From NCBI GenBank assembly GCA_963930655.1, contig OZ005621.1:15859001-15923000 (forward strand): a stretch of DNA of 64,000 nt. Direction: 5' to 3'. The translations under genes and the position numbers were made by a program. The stretch comes from Myrica gale (lineage: Eukaryota > Streptophyta > Magnoliopsida > Fagales > Myricaceae). How positions within the stretch are numbered: position 1 is the stretch's first letter; each line of letters begins with the position of its first letter. This document shows positions 9,596-21,499 of the stretch, in pieces. The notes beneath the pieces were generated by a model. The model saw only the letters and a list, made by a program, of their open reading frames with translations. It did not search any database and had not been told where the DNA came from.

Positions 9596-12500
9596 ATGGA
9601 GCCGATGGATATCGTTGGGAAGTCAAAAGAGGACGCTTCGCTTCCAAAAGGTGAATTTAATTATAGTTTTTATGGGTTTTTTTTCTGTTCAAGTTGTCAG
9701 GATTACGAGGGTTTCCGTTTTCCTGCTTCTTTCAGTTGTTTCAATTTACGGATTTTAGCTAGTTCCTTTACATTTTCGTTTCCTTGGTGTCTATTTATTA
9801 TTTATTGTTTAGGAAAATTTGCTGTATTCGTTGTTTTAAGGTATAACGTAGTAGAAGAGAATAGCAACATATTTTTAGGGGACTATCCTACTTGAATAAC
9901 GGTGGTTATACATATTCCGGTGCTATCGGATGTAATTTCATTTTGTTTGGTTTATAAGTTTTAGCTTGATGATAGAGTATGAGTTAGGTGTACGCTTTGC
10001 CTCTGAAGGAAAGTGATCCCCAGGAAATTGGGGAGAGAGAAAATATGAAGGAAGCAAAGCAAATGTGTCATTACTAACAATTGATGTCGGGCACAACTAT
10101 TTCAGTCATAGGGCTGCTAAAAGAGACATGGTCATTTATGAAGAAAAATGGATAGGAACCTGGTGCTTAACTAGGAGGTTGCGATTTGTGTTGACGGTCA
10201 ATATGCTGGGATGTATCACTCTTGTTCCTCAGATACAACTTTTATAGTTTTCTTTTTCCTTCCTAAAACTATAGCAACCTAGTGGAGAATAGAGTCATCT
10301 CTATATTTATGCACAAAATTCATGTTCCAATCATTTCTTCTTGATTTGATATACTTGATTACTTCATGGATGCAAATTATGGTATTTTTCTTCTTTTTTT
10401 TGCAGCAACAATGACGAAAATCATCAAGGAAATGCTGCCCCCGGATGTACGCGTTGCAAGAGATGCTCAAGATCTTTTAATCGAATGTTGTGTAGGTGAG
10501 AAATGACGATGATTTACTTTTTGTCTTGTGCTTGTCATTAACCTCTCATTATAGTTGAAAACATCCGACACCCAAGATTGAACCTGTGGGACTAAAATTC
10601 TCTCTCTGATTTATTGGCAGAGGATTTGCCTTGGTCCAAAAAATGTCGGCATAGATTATCATTTTCTAATGCGTTGTTAATGTATGTCTTTGCTTCTATT
10701 GTTATGAAGGTGTTGATTTTTTTTTTTTAAATTGTATTTGGATCTTTCATCCACTATTTCGATGTTGGTAGAATACGTGATAAGTGGTGAAACAGGATTT
10801 CTCTTGCTGGCCTCAAGTGTAGGAATTTCAGGGCCACTTCTTTATGAGTCTGTGTTTTTCATTGAAATGAATCTTGAGCCTTACTTACTACCTGTGCCCC
10901 CCTCCCCTGCCCCTCCAAAAAAAAAAAAATCTTGAGCCTCTTGTGACATCTGAAATAATTTGCTTGTTGAGGTCATATATTATGGATTTCTATGTTGTAT
11001 CCACTCATATTGGGGAAAAAGAAGAAATGTCCTTTCCCCAGGCACCAAGAGTTTTAAGAATCTAAGTTTGAAAAGGGAGGTTTCTTTCTTAAGAGGGGTA
11101 AGAAAGAACTTATCTAGTTGTGAATAAATGGGGCTGGATATAATCTCAGACTAACCTTTTATTTTTTGCATGTTTTTGGCATTGTTGTGGTTAGGATAGA
11201 GTTTTACCTGAGCATCATTCAGTTGTTTTGCAACAAGGTAGGAGTTTCTGAAGCTTGTTAGGTTTTAACCCCCCAAAGAGATTGAGCAGCTATAGCTCAG
11301 TTTTGATTTGTTGTTTTTGATACCTGTGGAATCGACTGAATGATTTTTGGGGAAATGTGTATCATACCTTGAATGCATGACCTTAAGTTCCTCTGATAAA
11401 GCATGGTGATGTAATCAAATTTTGAGATTCTGATTTTTGAACAAAACTGAGTGCAAAAGGTCCTCTGTTACGTCTGAGAACCCCTGTGGAGATTTTTAAT
11501 CTTTTGAGGCACTTGTGTTTCTTATATAAGGTGACATGATATGATAATGTGCCTAACTTTGTTTCCACCACATAACATATTTTGTTTTAGGTTTAGCTTA
11601 TCAATCACCCTATCAAGTTGTATTCTACGTGATTGGCATTTTAGGTTTGAGTACTTCTTGCCCATTCTCTTTGCAATTCTCAAGACTTTCTTTACATTAT
11701 GAGGAGATATTCCTTTAATGTGGAAATTTGTATGCTGCTTATTAATGGGAAAGTGTTGGGAAACTTCTTGAGATATCCAAGGAAACAAGGGAAAAGTTTT
11801 GTTTCTGAAGTCCATTGAGGGCCCTCAACTTTTCACTCACAGTGCTAGGTCTGCTGAGGAAACTCTATTTGATTTTCACTAGAAATATATTTCGTTGAAA
11901 TATGTAACTTCAAATTCTCTGGGCTCTCTGGCGTAAATTCTAATATACCAAGAGGCCTGCTGATACGGACTTCAAAAGAAGCCTACTTAAATCCTTTCTC
12001 ATTTGAATGTAAGGGAGCACTATCTAATATGTCTGCCTGTGTCGAAGTTAGAAATAATATTTAGGGAACCTGCTCGCAGGGGGAGGGGGGTGTGGGGGGC
12101 AAAATGCAAAATAAATGTAAAAACTTAATTTTTTCTTCATCTATTCAAAACTTTGGCGCGCTCCTCCTAGATTTGTCCCTGATGTCTGCCTTACCACCAT
12201 TTTGATGCATATAATAAGAATGTGTTTGCTCCGTTCTCTTATGCACTGGCATTCCTTTGTAAGACAAGTTTTTAGGTGGCTCCAAAGCTGAGGAGAGGTA
12301 AATAAATAAAACTTTAGCTAGGTTTAAGCTAGATGTGACGTGAATTTTTTTGAAATCTTGTAATGACTTTGAGATTTTATGGACCAATCAAAAACTTCGC
12401 AAGTTACTTGGACCTTTCAGTAAAATGCTGCAACCTTGTTGTTGTTGTCCTTTTTTTTTTCTTGCTCCTGAACATAATGTATTCCCTGGTAGTTTTGATT

Positions 12501-13611
12501 AATTGATTTGCTCTCTACTGTGACCTCAGTGTAGATAATTATTTCATTCTATTGTATTCTACCGATTGTTAGCTAGTTTATGGTAGGCGTTCAATATACC
12601 TTGCCTTTTATACTGAATGGAGATTTGTCCTTTATCGTATTCTCTTACAGAGTTTATAAACCTCATCTCATCGGAGTCGAATGAAGTTTGTAGCAGAGAG
12701 GAGAAAAGAACTATTGCACCTGAGCATGTACTCAAGGCCTTAGAGGTTTTTAACCTTTATATATACCTTTTGTGATTGTTATGTGCAGCGGCGTATGATC
12801 TTTTTGTTAGTTGTTTTCTTTCTTTGATGCATCTCCACTTCCATGTTCTAGATTTTCCAATACTTTTTATCTATACTTATGTTTTATGTAGTGTGTGTAA
12901 TTTATGTCGCTTATCTATTCAGAAATCGGACAAGCTCAATTTTTGTCTCATTGTTATGAAGGACTAATTTCATGTGTAATGATTTACATCTTCAAAATTT
13001 TTCCATAATGCTCATCCACATAGTCTGGATATCAGGTTCTTGGGTTCGGTGAGTACATTGAGGAGGTTTATGCAGCTTACGAACAACACAAGCTTGAGAC
13101 TATGGTAATTGGTCATTACTTTAAGGCTCCTTATTGAGGTTCACTTGTTGCCAGACTGATCTTTGGAGAACTGCATTTCCTAGAACAGTGAAAAGTAGGA
13201 ATTAGCTGTTGGTGCAGTTGGTTCAAATATTGTTTTTTTTCCTCAACCCAGTTATTTTCCTCCCATCTCCTTTCGCTTTTGTTTTTTTACATCATCAAGG
13301 CTCTTCTGATCGGCCTTTATTTCCTTTATTTGTCTTTATATAGTTCTTATTACTGACCGTTTGAATTGGAAATTGAACCGATGAATTAGATTGATGGTGT
13401 GACTGCGCAGACCGCTATTTACTGATGATATTTGTGGAATGTTTTCCAGCAGGATACTCAAAAAGTTGGCAAGTGGAGCAATGGGGCAGAGATGACCGAG
13501 GAAGAAGCATTGGCTGAGCAACAGAGAATGTTTGCGGAGGCTCGGGCGAGAATGAATGGAGGTGCCGCTCCCCCAAAGCAACCTGATCCTGACCAAACTC
13601 TAGAGAGCTAA
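9596..13611 (+). CDS. DR1: Negative cofactor 2 beta / DR1 homolog (NF-YB13-like), five exons
   Basis: Encodes a 156-residue histone-fold protein. Exons are 9596-9650, 10406-10495, 12651-12745, 13036-13104 and 13450-13611, all with GT-AG introns in compatible phases. The protein starts MEPMDIVGKSKEDASLPK and continues through TMTKIIKEMLPPDVRVARDA and LLIECCVEFINLISSESNEV to KRTIAPEHVLKALEVLGFGE. This is the H2B/NF-YB-like fold of NC2-beta, at about residues 18-95. The C-terminal EEEALAEQQRMFAEARARMN is also characteristic. In known systems NC2-beta pairs with NC2-alpha (DRAP1) and binds TBP on DNA, blocking TFIIB/TFIIA entry to repress or tune RNA polymerase II transcription in the nucleus. 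The reading frame is uninterrupted and the length is usual. The last intron ends in CAGCAG, so a one-glutamine splice variant is possible. Confidence 0.96.
12079..12099 (+). repeat. G-rich run in DR1 intron 2
   Basis: Three runs of five to six G in 21 bp, separated by A and TGT. It has G-quadruplex potential on the sense strand of the intron. Function unknown. Confidence 0.6.
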
Positions 13612-14013
13612 CTTTAGGGTCTTTATTTTCTTGAGCCATAGGCAAGCACCCTTGACTATCTTGAATCAATCAGTTGTTCTAGTATCTCTTATGTTATGTT
13701 ATGTTATGTACAAAAGCCGTAGCCCAAATTGCTGGCCCATGTGGATATTTGCACTTCAATTTGTATTCTATGGACCCATGTCTATAAGTTAATGTAATTA
13801 GTGAGAGTTTGTCCAAATCCATCGGCATCGCCACTTTCAGAACTACTTGTAAATATTTTATTGATGTAAATCATTGGAAGGGGGATGGTTTTTGGTGCTA
13901 TTTGTGAAATTAAGAATGCATTAGCGTCACAGCATTCAGCGAGGACCCTGACCAAGTTGGTACCCTTTGATTACTAGAAGCTATTTTCAAGTCACTTAAT
14001 TCCTGTATTTATA
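13612..14013 (+). other. 3' UTR and downstream region of DR1
   Basis: Non-coding. It contains a short (TTATG)n microsatellite at about 13688-13708 and T-rich sequence suited to plant polyadenylation. No other gene was seen. Confidence 0.5.
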
Positions 14014-14430
14014 AGGTAAAATTAATTTTGTATCTGTTATTATCAAAATGACGATTTGAGTCTTATATCTTTTGAAAATCATCAATGTTTGTTCGTTCAA
14101 ATCAGGAGTTAAATTAGACAGAAAAATATACAAAATGATCAAAATGTCAATCCAAGGTAAAATTACTAAAAATATTAAAAAAAATGCCTTTTGAATAAAA
14201 ATATTGAAACTATATTTCTATAATCTATTTATTTTTATTTTATTTCTTAAATTTTTTATTTTTTTATTTTGTACAATTTTATCTTGGAGGGCCGTTTCGA
14301 TATTTTGCATACTTTTCCGTCTGATTTAATGTTTAATTTGGACAGAAGGCAAATATTGATGATTTTCAAAAGATAAAAGCTCAAATCGTCGTTTTGATAA
14401 TAGTGGGTACGAAATTGATTTTGCACTATA
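14014..14430. mobile_element. Foldback MITE, about 415 bp
   Basis: The two ends are long imperfect inverted repeats. The left arm has AAAATTAATTTTGTA, TTATTATCAAAATGACGATT and TTTTGAAAATCATCAAT; the right arm gives the same order on the minus strand (AAAATCAATTTCGTA, TTATCAAAACGACGATT, TTTTGAAAATCATCAAT). Both ends abut TATA, so a TA or TATA duplication is possible. The centre is AT-rich and non-coding. Confidence 0.7.
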
Positions 14431-16048
14431 GATATGAGACTAATTATGACTTCTTCTTTTTTATTTTTAAAATTTATAGTAATTTTATCCTGAAAGGACA
14501 TTTTGGTCATTTTACGTCGATTAAATCAAACTATAGTTGAAATTGAACATATTCGAAACATAAGAAATGCAAATAGTTATTTTGAAAATAAGAATAGCGA
14601 GATTATTATTTGAGGAAAAGCATTTCTACTTAAAATGGAAGACTCGAGAAAGCATTTCTACAAAACATTTTAGCCGTTAGAAATAGTACCCGCACTTGTA
14701 CTCTCTTTGCACTAAGATCTAACACCAAGTCACCTCACAATGGCAAAGAAGCCTCGACAGATCTAGGGTACGTTGGTTTTATGAAAATTTGTTAAATTCT
14801 AAGAATAATATGAATATTTAGGTAATGTTTGAGTTTTATTGACATATATATAAAAGTTTGTTGAGTTGCATTGATGTGTATTAAAAATAAAATGTTGAGT
14901 TGTATTGATATACGTCTAGAAGTAATGTTAAGAGTATAAATTTAGAAAGATATATTCAAATTCTAAAATTTTTAAACAAACTTGAAAGTTGCAATTTTGG
15001 AGACAAATATCTGAAAACAGTTAGTGTATTTGAACTGAAAATGCACCGTGGCTAGGCCACCTTGGCAGATTTAGACCTCTTTATCTCTTACCTTTTTTTT
15101 TGTCTAAGCTATTTAGGTATTGTTTGAGTCTCAATAATTTGGGCCCAAAAATTTAGGTTTAATAATAAAAAATTTATCACATAATTTTTTATTATTAAAA
15201 TATTTATTAAAAATCTTTTTTCTTCACTTTTTAATCAACTTTTATAACATATCTTTACTTTAAAATATTTTTCAAACTCCAATATCCAAAATTTTCACCC
15301 TCAAATATCCCGACATCCCCTTAGAGTCCTCTATCTAGGTGACATCTGGACAGAAGGTTAAAGTGCACGTTGGGATCCATGGAATTGTGGGCCTTAGAGA
15401 GAGTAGGATTTATCAATCTTTTTGGTGGACCAATCGGAGATAGGGCTTTTGTTGGAGGTCCCCACAAGCAATGAGGTGTCTGTTCGCAGGTAGGTAAGAT
15501 GTAAATGTAAACTCTGCACCCAACATTGGACATGAGAATTCAGGAACTCTAACGTCACATTGCTCTAACTTTGCACTAGAAGACATGGACTTAGAAGCTG
15601 TGCTCAGTGAGTGACCCAACAATGTCTAATGTGAGGAGCTGATGGATGGCTTCGGTGGTGATGCCCTTTCACGGTTTTAGGATCCAAGTCAAAAGAGTTT
15701 AGTCAAGCAAAATCCCTTCTCTCCATGCTCCACCAGAAAGTGAAACAACACACACATTGTCCCCTTAGATTCCCTTCTTTTCTTTCTCAAAAACAACTCT
15801 CTCCCAGGTCTCCTCTCTGATTTCCTGAATCAGTTGGTGGGGCAGACTATGTTTCTTTTGTCAGGATTCTCTGGCACCGCGACAAAGAACTAGAAACAAT
15901 TGAATAAAGAATTAATGAAAGCCCCCCGTATCAAATTAAAGAGAAGTAGCCAGAATCCTCCTTTCTCTGTCTCTCGCTCTCTCACACAGTCTCTCTCTCT
16001 CCGCGTTATCTTTTAAGAAGCTGCCGTCCCTTTGATTTGTTTTCTCAT
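14431..16048. other. Intergenic region upstream of the MIZ1-type gene
   Basis: No gene recognised. 14760-15310 is AT-rich with several TTTGAG/AAACAAAC motifs like the MITE debris elsewhere. 15640-16010 becomes less AT-rich, and a CT-rich leader (about 15957-16010) just before the start codon is probably the 5' UTR of the next gene. Confidence 0.5.
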
Positions 16049-16837
16049 ATGAAGACAGACATGGCTAAGAGCTCTCAAGATTTCTCTTCCAAGAGGCACT
16101 TCCACTGGACAAAGAAGGTTGGAAACGAGGATGATGAAGTTGTTGCAAGCTTCAAGCCCTCCTCAAAAACCATAGAGGAAGAGAAAAAAGAAGATGAGAA
16201 GAAGGGTGCTGCCATGGAACCTGTGGCTGCTACCCCACAAGCAGCAAAGAGGAAACTGCAAGCTGTTATGGTCTCCAGGGTTCGATCGGTTTTGACAGCT
16301 TTTGGAAAGAACCGCTCGAACCTCTCGCTGGGTCTTGGTTCCCGAGTGGTAGGCACCCTCTTTGGGTATAGGCGTGGGCATGTTCATTTCGCGTTCCAAA
16401 GGGATCCTAATTCTCAGCCAGCCTTCTTGGTTGAGCTTGCGACGCCAATTAATGGCTTGGTTCGAGAAATGGCATCCGGGCTGGTTCGAATTGCGTTGGA
16501 GTGTGATAAAAAAGAAGAAAAGAAAGCTGTGAGACTGCTTGAAGAGCCAGTATGGAGGACATATTGCAATGGGAAAAAGTGTGGATTTGCAACGAGAAGA
16601 GAATGTGGGCCTAAATATTGGAAGGTCTTGAAGGCCGTGGAGCCAATTTCAATGGGTGCCGGCGTTTTGCCCGGGAATGAAGCTGAAGCTGGGTCCGACG
16701 GGGAAATCATGTACATGAGGGCCAAGTTCGAGAGAATTGTGGGGTCTAGGGACTCTGAGGCATTCTACATGATGAACCCTGATAGTAATGGCGCTCCTGA
16801 GCTTAGTATCTACTTGCTTAGAGTAAGCAGCAATTGA
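16049..16837 (+). CDS. MIZU-KUSSEI 1-like protein (DUF617 family), intronless
   Basis: A single exon of 262 residues plus stop. The first ATG is at 16049 (MKTDMAKSS); 16061 is an in-frame alternative. After a charged, low-complexity N-terminus (Glu/Lys-rich, residues 35-60) comes the plant-specific MIZ1 domain, about residues 90-260. It has GTLFGYRRGHVHFAFQ, then FLVELATPINGLVREMASGL, VRIALE, EPVWRTYCNGKKCGFATRRE, and a conserved C-terminal part with LKAVEPISMGAGVLPG and FERIVGSRDSEAFYM. Arabidopsis MIZ1 is needed for root hydrotropism and associates with ER membranes; most paralogs are uncharacterised. Domain order, length and lack of introns fit the family, and the frame is intact. Which family member this is cannot be told from the window. 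Confidence 0.95.
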   Translation: MKTDMAKSSQDFSSKRHFHWTKKVGNEDDEVVASFKPSSKTIEEEKKEDEKKGAAMEPVAATPQAAKRKLQAVMVSRVRSVLTAFGKNRSNLSLGLGSRVVGTLFGYRRGHVHFAFQRDPNSQPAFLVELATPINGLVREMASGLVRIALECDKKEEKKAVRLLEEPVWRTYCNGKKCGFATRRECGPKYWKVLKAVEPISMGAGVLPGNEAEAGSDGEIMYMRAKFERIVGSRDSEAFYMMNPDSNGAPELSIYLLRVSSN

Positions 16838-17178
16838 GGCCTTATATAATCTCCTTTTCGTGCTTTGAGGTTATGAAAGAGCAGCCACTGATACTTTGTT
16901 TTAGCTCTGCAATCATGGAGATGGAAGCCTATTCTCTCTCTAGTTAAGTGTTTTTTCTTTGTTTTCTGTGGAGAAAAAATGAAGAAGTGGGTTGTTGTAT
17001 TTTGTTAGCTTAGGGGAAGGGGGCAATACATTACAACATTATGGCGGGTGGGGTCTGAAGGTGTATATTTATAATTTTCTTTCTTTAACATTATCAAGTG
17101 ATGAGACAAGGAGGCTTATGCAATCCTGATTGTTACGCAATTTGGTTATTTCATCTTCTTTAGCTGTAGTACTCATGT
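16838..17178 (+). other. 3' UTR region of the MIZ1-type gene
   Basis: Non-coding, T-rich sequence directly after the stop, suitable for polyadenylation. No other feature was seen. Confidence 0.5.
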
Positions 17179-17391
17179 TTATGTGGAAGTTCTTTTGCAA
17201 CTAGTCGAAGAAGTAATCAAGCTAATATCCCTGTATAGCTTAGAAGGCAAGCTAATACCTCCGGTTTTTGAGGAATACCCTTTTCTTTGCTCGGCCATGT
17301 AGTTCGTGCTCATCCAAGATTCCGTGATAATTCCATGACAGATGTAAGACAAGATGGCAATGGTTGCTCCTGATAGCCAAAAGGACTTCAT
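17179..17391 (-). CDS. Small ORF with one hydrophobic segment, doubtful
   Basis: A 70-codon ORF starting MKSFWLSGATIAILSYICHG, followed by a polar tail (STNYMAEQRKGYSSKT, then LPSKLYRDISLI). The N-terminal 24 residues could be a membrane anchor or signal segment. Codon use is not odd, and the ORF stands convergent to the MIZ1-type gene. No family is recognised and chance is quite possible. Confidence 0.2.
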   Translation of the reverse strand: MKSFWLSGATIAILSYICHGIITESWMSTNYMAEQRKGYSSKTGGISLPSKLYRDISLITSSTSCKRTST

Positions 17392-17841
17392 GAGGGCTAA
17401 ACACCCACATGGGTTATTAGTAAAACATTATCTGCATAAAATATTAATTACTCAATACTCATGAGTTTCCATCTATTTAGATGGTGTTTCTATTTATGGC
17501 TTAGTTAGTACATCTGATAATCTGAAATGGGAATTCAAGTTGGCAAATCTGAGTCTTGAAAAGTGGTAAGCTTCCTGAATAGCCTTGAGAATTGAAAAAC
17601 TTCTAAATTTATCTGGATGATATTTCGATTTGGAAGAGTTAAAGTGGCAAGCATAGTCTCTTTACTCTCAGAGAAGAGAAAAAGAAAGACCTCAAAAGTC
17701 ACAGATTTGGCTCACACGACTCACACAAGTACCATAAACACTTCACATAAATCATGCCACTCCTCTGCAGAAAACATTTTTGGAAAGAACATTATGCAGA
17801 ACCATTCTCTTCTTGTTCCTAATGAACAGGGAAATGACAGT

Positions 17842-17877
<36 letters not shown>

Positions 17878-19976
17878 TCCCTTCTGAGCTGTGTACGGCT
17901 GGGGATGAGAAAGGGCTTTGCTGCTCTCTCTCCATTGTAAAGTGAGTTCAACAATGGTAGGTTGGCTCTGTTCTTTTCTTTGGTTTCTTTTAAGATTTTC
18001 TTCTTTCCCTGTTTAGCTAGGATCCATTGGGAACTTATAGTTCATACATCCAACCCTCACAAAAAATTTCAGCACTTGGTCTAAAAGTGTAAGATGGTTC
18101 CAATCATTGCTTTTGGTGCCCAAGTATAGTGTGTGAAATGATCCCAAGAAATTTTATTAAAGCCTAATCATACAAATCCTCAAAAGCAAAATACAAAAAG
18201 AAAATCCATATCCAATTTCTGACATAGAACTGAGCTTTCCCCCACCCTTGTTGACTGCTTTCCACCTAGGCCATTTGATTATCTTCCGATTTTATTTTTA
18301 AAAACTCATAGGCCACATTCTCCTCATTTTGTGACTTTTTGTACTAAAATATAGCCCACACATTCTTTATTTTGCACATCTGCAAATGACATTTTCGACC
18401 CCCAAGAAAAAAATACCACCCACATCTTTTACATGGGTGATTTGGGCATATCCAAAAGAGTAGTTTGTCTTTTTGCTAGTGTCCATGACTCCATCCCCTC
18501 TACTAGTTTCAAGGCTTTTCAAGTTTCAAGTAAGAAATTCTGTCCGTGTTCTGGAGAAAAGATAAAGAAAATAAAAGAAACAAAGCATGAGGAAGAGGAA
18601 GGGGCACTTGAGAGGCTTTGGGATACAGCTGGGAGTCGACAAGTTCAAGTTGCTTGAGAGACTCTACCTTCACAGAACCCAAAGGTTGTTCTGATCATCT
18701 TCTTATCATTCTTCAAAAGGATTCAAAAGTTGCGGGCCGTAAACATAAAAGTTAGGCGTAGCCAAGCTCTTTATACCATTATTACTCCAATAAATGAAAG
18801 CTTGGCCTTTTACCACCCAAGAGACAAAAAAAAATTAGGGAGCACACAAAACGGCTTTATATTAAAGAAACTCCAATAATACATGTCTGTAGGGCATGCA
18901 GAGCCGCTACTTGTCCAAAGCTATACTCTGTGTTATGTTTAGAGTCTATAGATTATGTTTGCAGAGGGCACTCGATCGTCTAAAGCTGTGGTTTATGATG
19001 CATGCCGGCTGAGTGTGGAGTACGTACGGAATCAAGAGGGCAGAGGCTACTGCATAGAAGTTGAAAAAGTGAATTCCTGAAAAGGAAATGGGAAAATGAA
19101 ACTGCTGATGCATTAAATTCAGTGAAGCTTTTTTCAGTATTATTATGGATCGGATTATCGACTTGCAGAATAACAAGGATAAGTATTCACCGAGAATAGA
19201 GAAAAAGGAGATGGAAAATGGCGATGTGTATAAGCTTATGTTGAAAATATACGAAAGAAATTCGAAAGTATTAAGAAGAGATTTACGGTGTTTCGGTTTA
19301 CTAAACATTGTGACGGCTAAACATTACAATTGATATTTAATGTCCTCATCGTAAAAGGACGTTTAGCGCATGGAGACCGCGTTATCTATGTCTTTATCTT
19401 AAATAATATGTAAGCGATTACTTTATAATATTTTGTATTCACGTATCAAGGGCTTGTTTGGGCCCTTGTCCACGACTCAGTCATTTCTTTCTTGATTTGA
19501 AAATCCCTCTAGAGCTTTGCTCTGGGCCTCTGGCTGGGTTCCGCAGAGGGACCCTTCAAGATAACGATGGAAGATCCCCAGATTGGCTTAAGGAGAACTT
19601 AACTAGTCAGTCAATGCTGGGCCACAGGGGTACGTACCAATGGAAATGGCCGCCTAGCATAGCAGACTCCTTGAGGTAATTCGTCGACATTTCACTTTAA
19701 CATTTCGCCAAGCATGTAAACGGCAATACCTTTTGCTATATGTTTTACAGTCCAGTACCATGCTGCATACTGCATATGATATCATTTACAAGAAACTACA
19801 CAAATAGATATTTGATCTATGGGTTGTATAAATTAAATATTACGATTCAGGATCTATATAAAGCGGCTCATTACCATGGGGGCCGAATTTGAATCAGCTC
19901 TCGAGCGATAGTTTTCCATAAATTTTGTACACAGTAAATATAAGAAAATTCCATGTTAATTACGGGATATTAAAAT
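17392..19976. other. Intergenic region, no gene recognised
   Basis: Only short ORFs without domains, for example 74 codons at 18433 and 120 codons on minus at 18946-19308. No long repeats were noticed apart from the microsatellite at 17842-17877. No tRNA, rRNA or conserved protein match was seen. Confidence 0.5.
17842..17877. repeat. Compound (CT)n(AT)n microsatellite
   Basis: A pure CT run passes directly into a pure AT run. The same arrangement occurs at 58814-58853. Confidence 0.9.
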
Positions 19977-20446
19977 AAAGGAATCAAGTCACTCCTTGAA
20001 TTTCAACTTCTATCAATTTACTCCATGTAGTTACCATTAATACGAATCAAGTCCCTCCGTCCTTCACCCCCGTTTAAAAACTTAATTGAGCCGGTGTTAG
20101 GTATTCTTTTTGCCAAGTTATCAGCAATGGTAATATCAATATAATGTAAATGTTCAAGACCTCATGGACTGAGAGGAACCCAGAGAGCTCGAGAGGAGGT
20201 CGTTCTATGGGTGTGAAAAATACGGAGGTAACTCGGGTGACCTATCCTATTGACGTGGTTGTGGAGGTTGCATGTTTTGGCCACTGGAATGCCGAGTAAT
20301 ACTGTTCCCACGTGTCGCTTTATCATTGCAGATAAAATGGAAAATATGGAGCTGTTTTTAAATATGTAAGGGATGAAAGGATCGAATTCATATTAATGGA
20401 TAACTATGTAGAGTAATTTGATCAAAATTGAAGTTTAGAGAGATTA
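19977..20446. mobile_element. Foldback element, about 470 bp
   Basis: Imperfect inverted repeats of about 75 bp. The left end has TTTCAACTTCTATCAATTTA, then TAGTTACCATTAATACGAAT. The reverse complement of the right end has CTTCAATTTTGATCAAATTA, then TAGTTATCCATTAATATGAA. The interior is non-coding. Target duplication was not resolved. Confidence 0.65.
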
Positions 20447-20621
20447 AGGGTATGTTTGTTTACAGAAATTTTGGGGAATATTCTCAAAATTTTGAGAATT
20501 TTTTAATGTTGAAGTTTATTGAGATTTGTGAAAAGTTTGAAGTATGCGTTTAAAAGTTGAAAATTTTGAAGTATGTTTGTTTTGTTGTTTCTAAAATTTT
20601 GTGCAAACAAACATGTCCTTA
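20447..20621. mobile_element. Small MITE with GTATGTTTGTTT ends
   Basis: Ends read AGGGTATGTTTGTTT on the left and GGACATGTTTGTTT as the reverse complement of the right, next to TTA on both sides. The interior aligns in reverse complement with 48131-48306 (blocks GAATATTCTNAAAATTTTGAG, TTTATTGAGATTT, AAAGTATGTTTGTTTTG-like). It directly abuts the foldback at 19977-20446. Confidence 0.65.
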
Positions 20622-21494
20622 AATCATCCTGTAGACTACATGGACCAAATGATGATTTGTCCCAAAAAAAATTTGTTTTAAAAAATCATACTTCTTACTT
20701 TATGAAATGCAAAATTAATTATAAAATTTTTGTTATCCGTGATTCTAGTTTTTCTTCGCTCCCTCCTCAAAAGTTTCTGCAGTGATGAAACTATGATCTC
20801 TAGGTTAACCTGCTCGAGTCCAATAAGTATTGTATCATATGGACCGGGGAGAATGTGGGACTTTGTGGGTCCAAAATTTAATTTTCTTATACTACTTGGT
20901 ACTTTTGTTACCTCTTATCGATGTAAGATTTGATTATTTTTTTTCTCCACACGATGGATTGAGCATATTCAAAGATAAAAGTAAAAAAATATTGTTGGTC
21001 CTTAGGTTTTATCCTATTTTCATAATAAACCTTTGAAGAAATTATCTTTTTAATGTTCTTGGTAAAATCCAGAATAAAAATGTCATTAAGAAATAAACAT
21101 GTCATTAAGTCATTGACAAAAACGAATAACAAAAGGGAAAGAAGAAAATGAACATTTTGGTAAGTCAATCAAAAGAACAAATCTTGAAACTAGTTCCCCA
21201 TGAAATTAAATGGATCATCAGATGGCATGCAAGACGGGGGGGCATGGCTATGAACGGGGGATAAATAAATAAGGTGCTAATAATAACGTTAACTACCTGA
21301 AGGGATTGATTTTCAGTGTCACCTCGGTTAATGGCATGACAAGTGGAAGAAAACACAATCAACACCTACCAAACAATAATTTTTCTTCCTTCATGCTCGA
21401 CCTTCACTAAGAGCAGATGAATGTCCTCGGAAAGAAAAACTTTTAAGCCCAACATAGTAATCTTCTTCCTGCCTTGTCTTCACCTTTTTAAGTT
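20622..21494. other. AT-rich intergenic sequence, no gene
   Basis: Short ORFs only. Nothing was recognised before the Copia LTR begins at 21500. Confidence 0.5.
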
Positions 21495-21499
21495 GTTTT

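Noticed and set aside
16037-16048. Start of the MIZ1-type protein four codons upstream of 16049
   Set aside because: The triplet at 16037 is TTG. The first real in-frame ATG is at 16049.
18433-18657. 74-codon ORF on plus
   Set aside because: No domain, signal or conserved motif; Lys/Glu-rich by local composition.
18946-19308. 120-codon ORF on minus
   Set aside because: Phe/Ser/Leu-rich, typical of AT-rich DNA, with no recognisable family.
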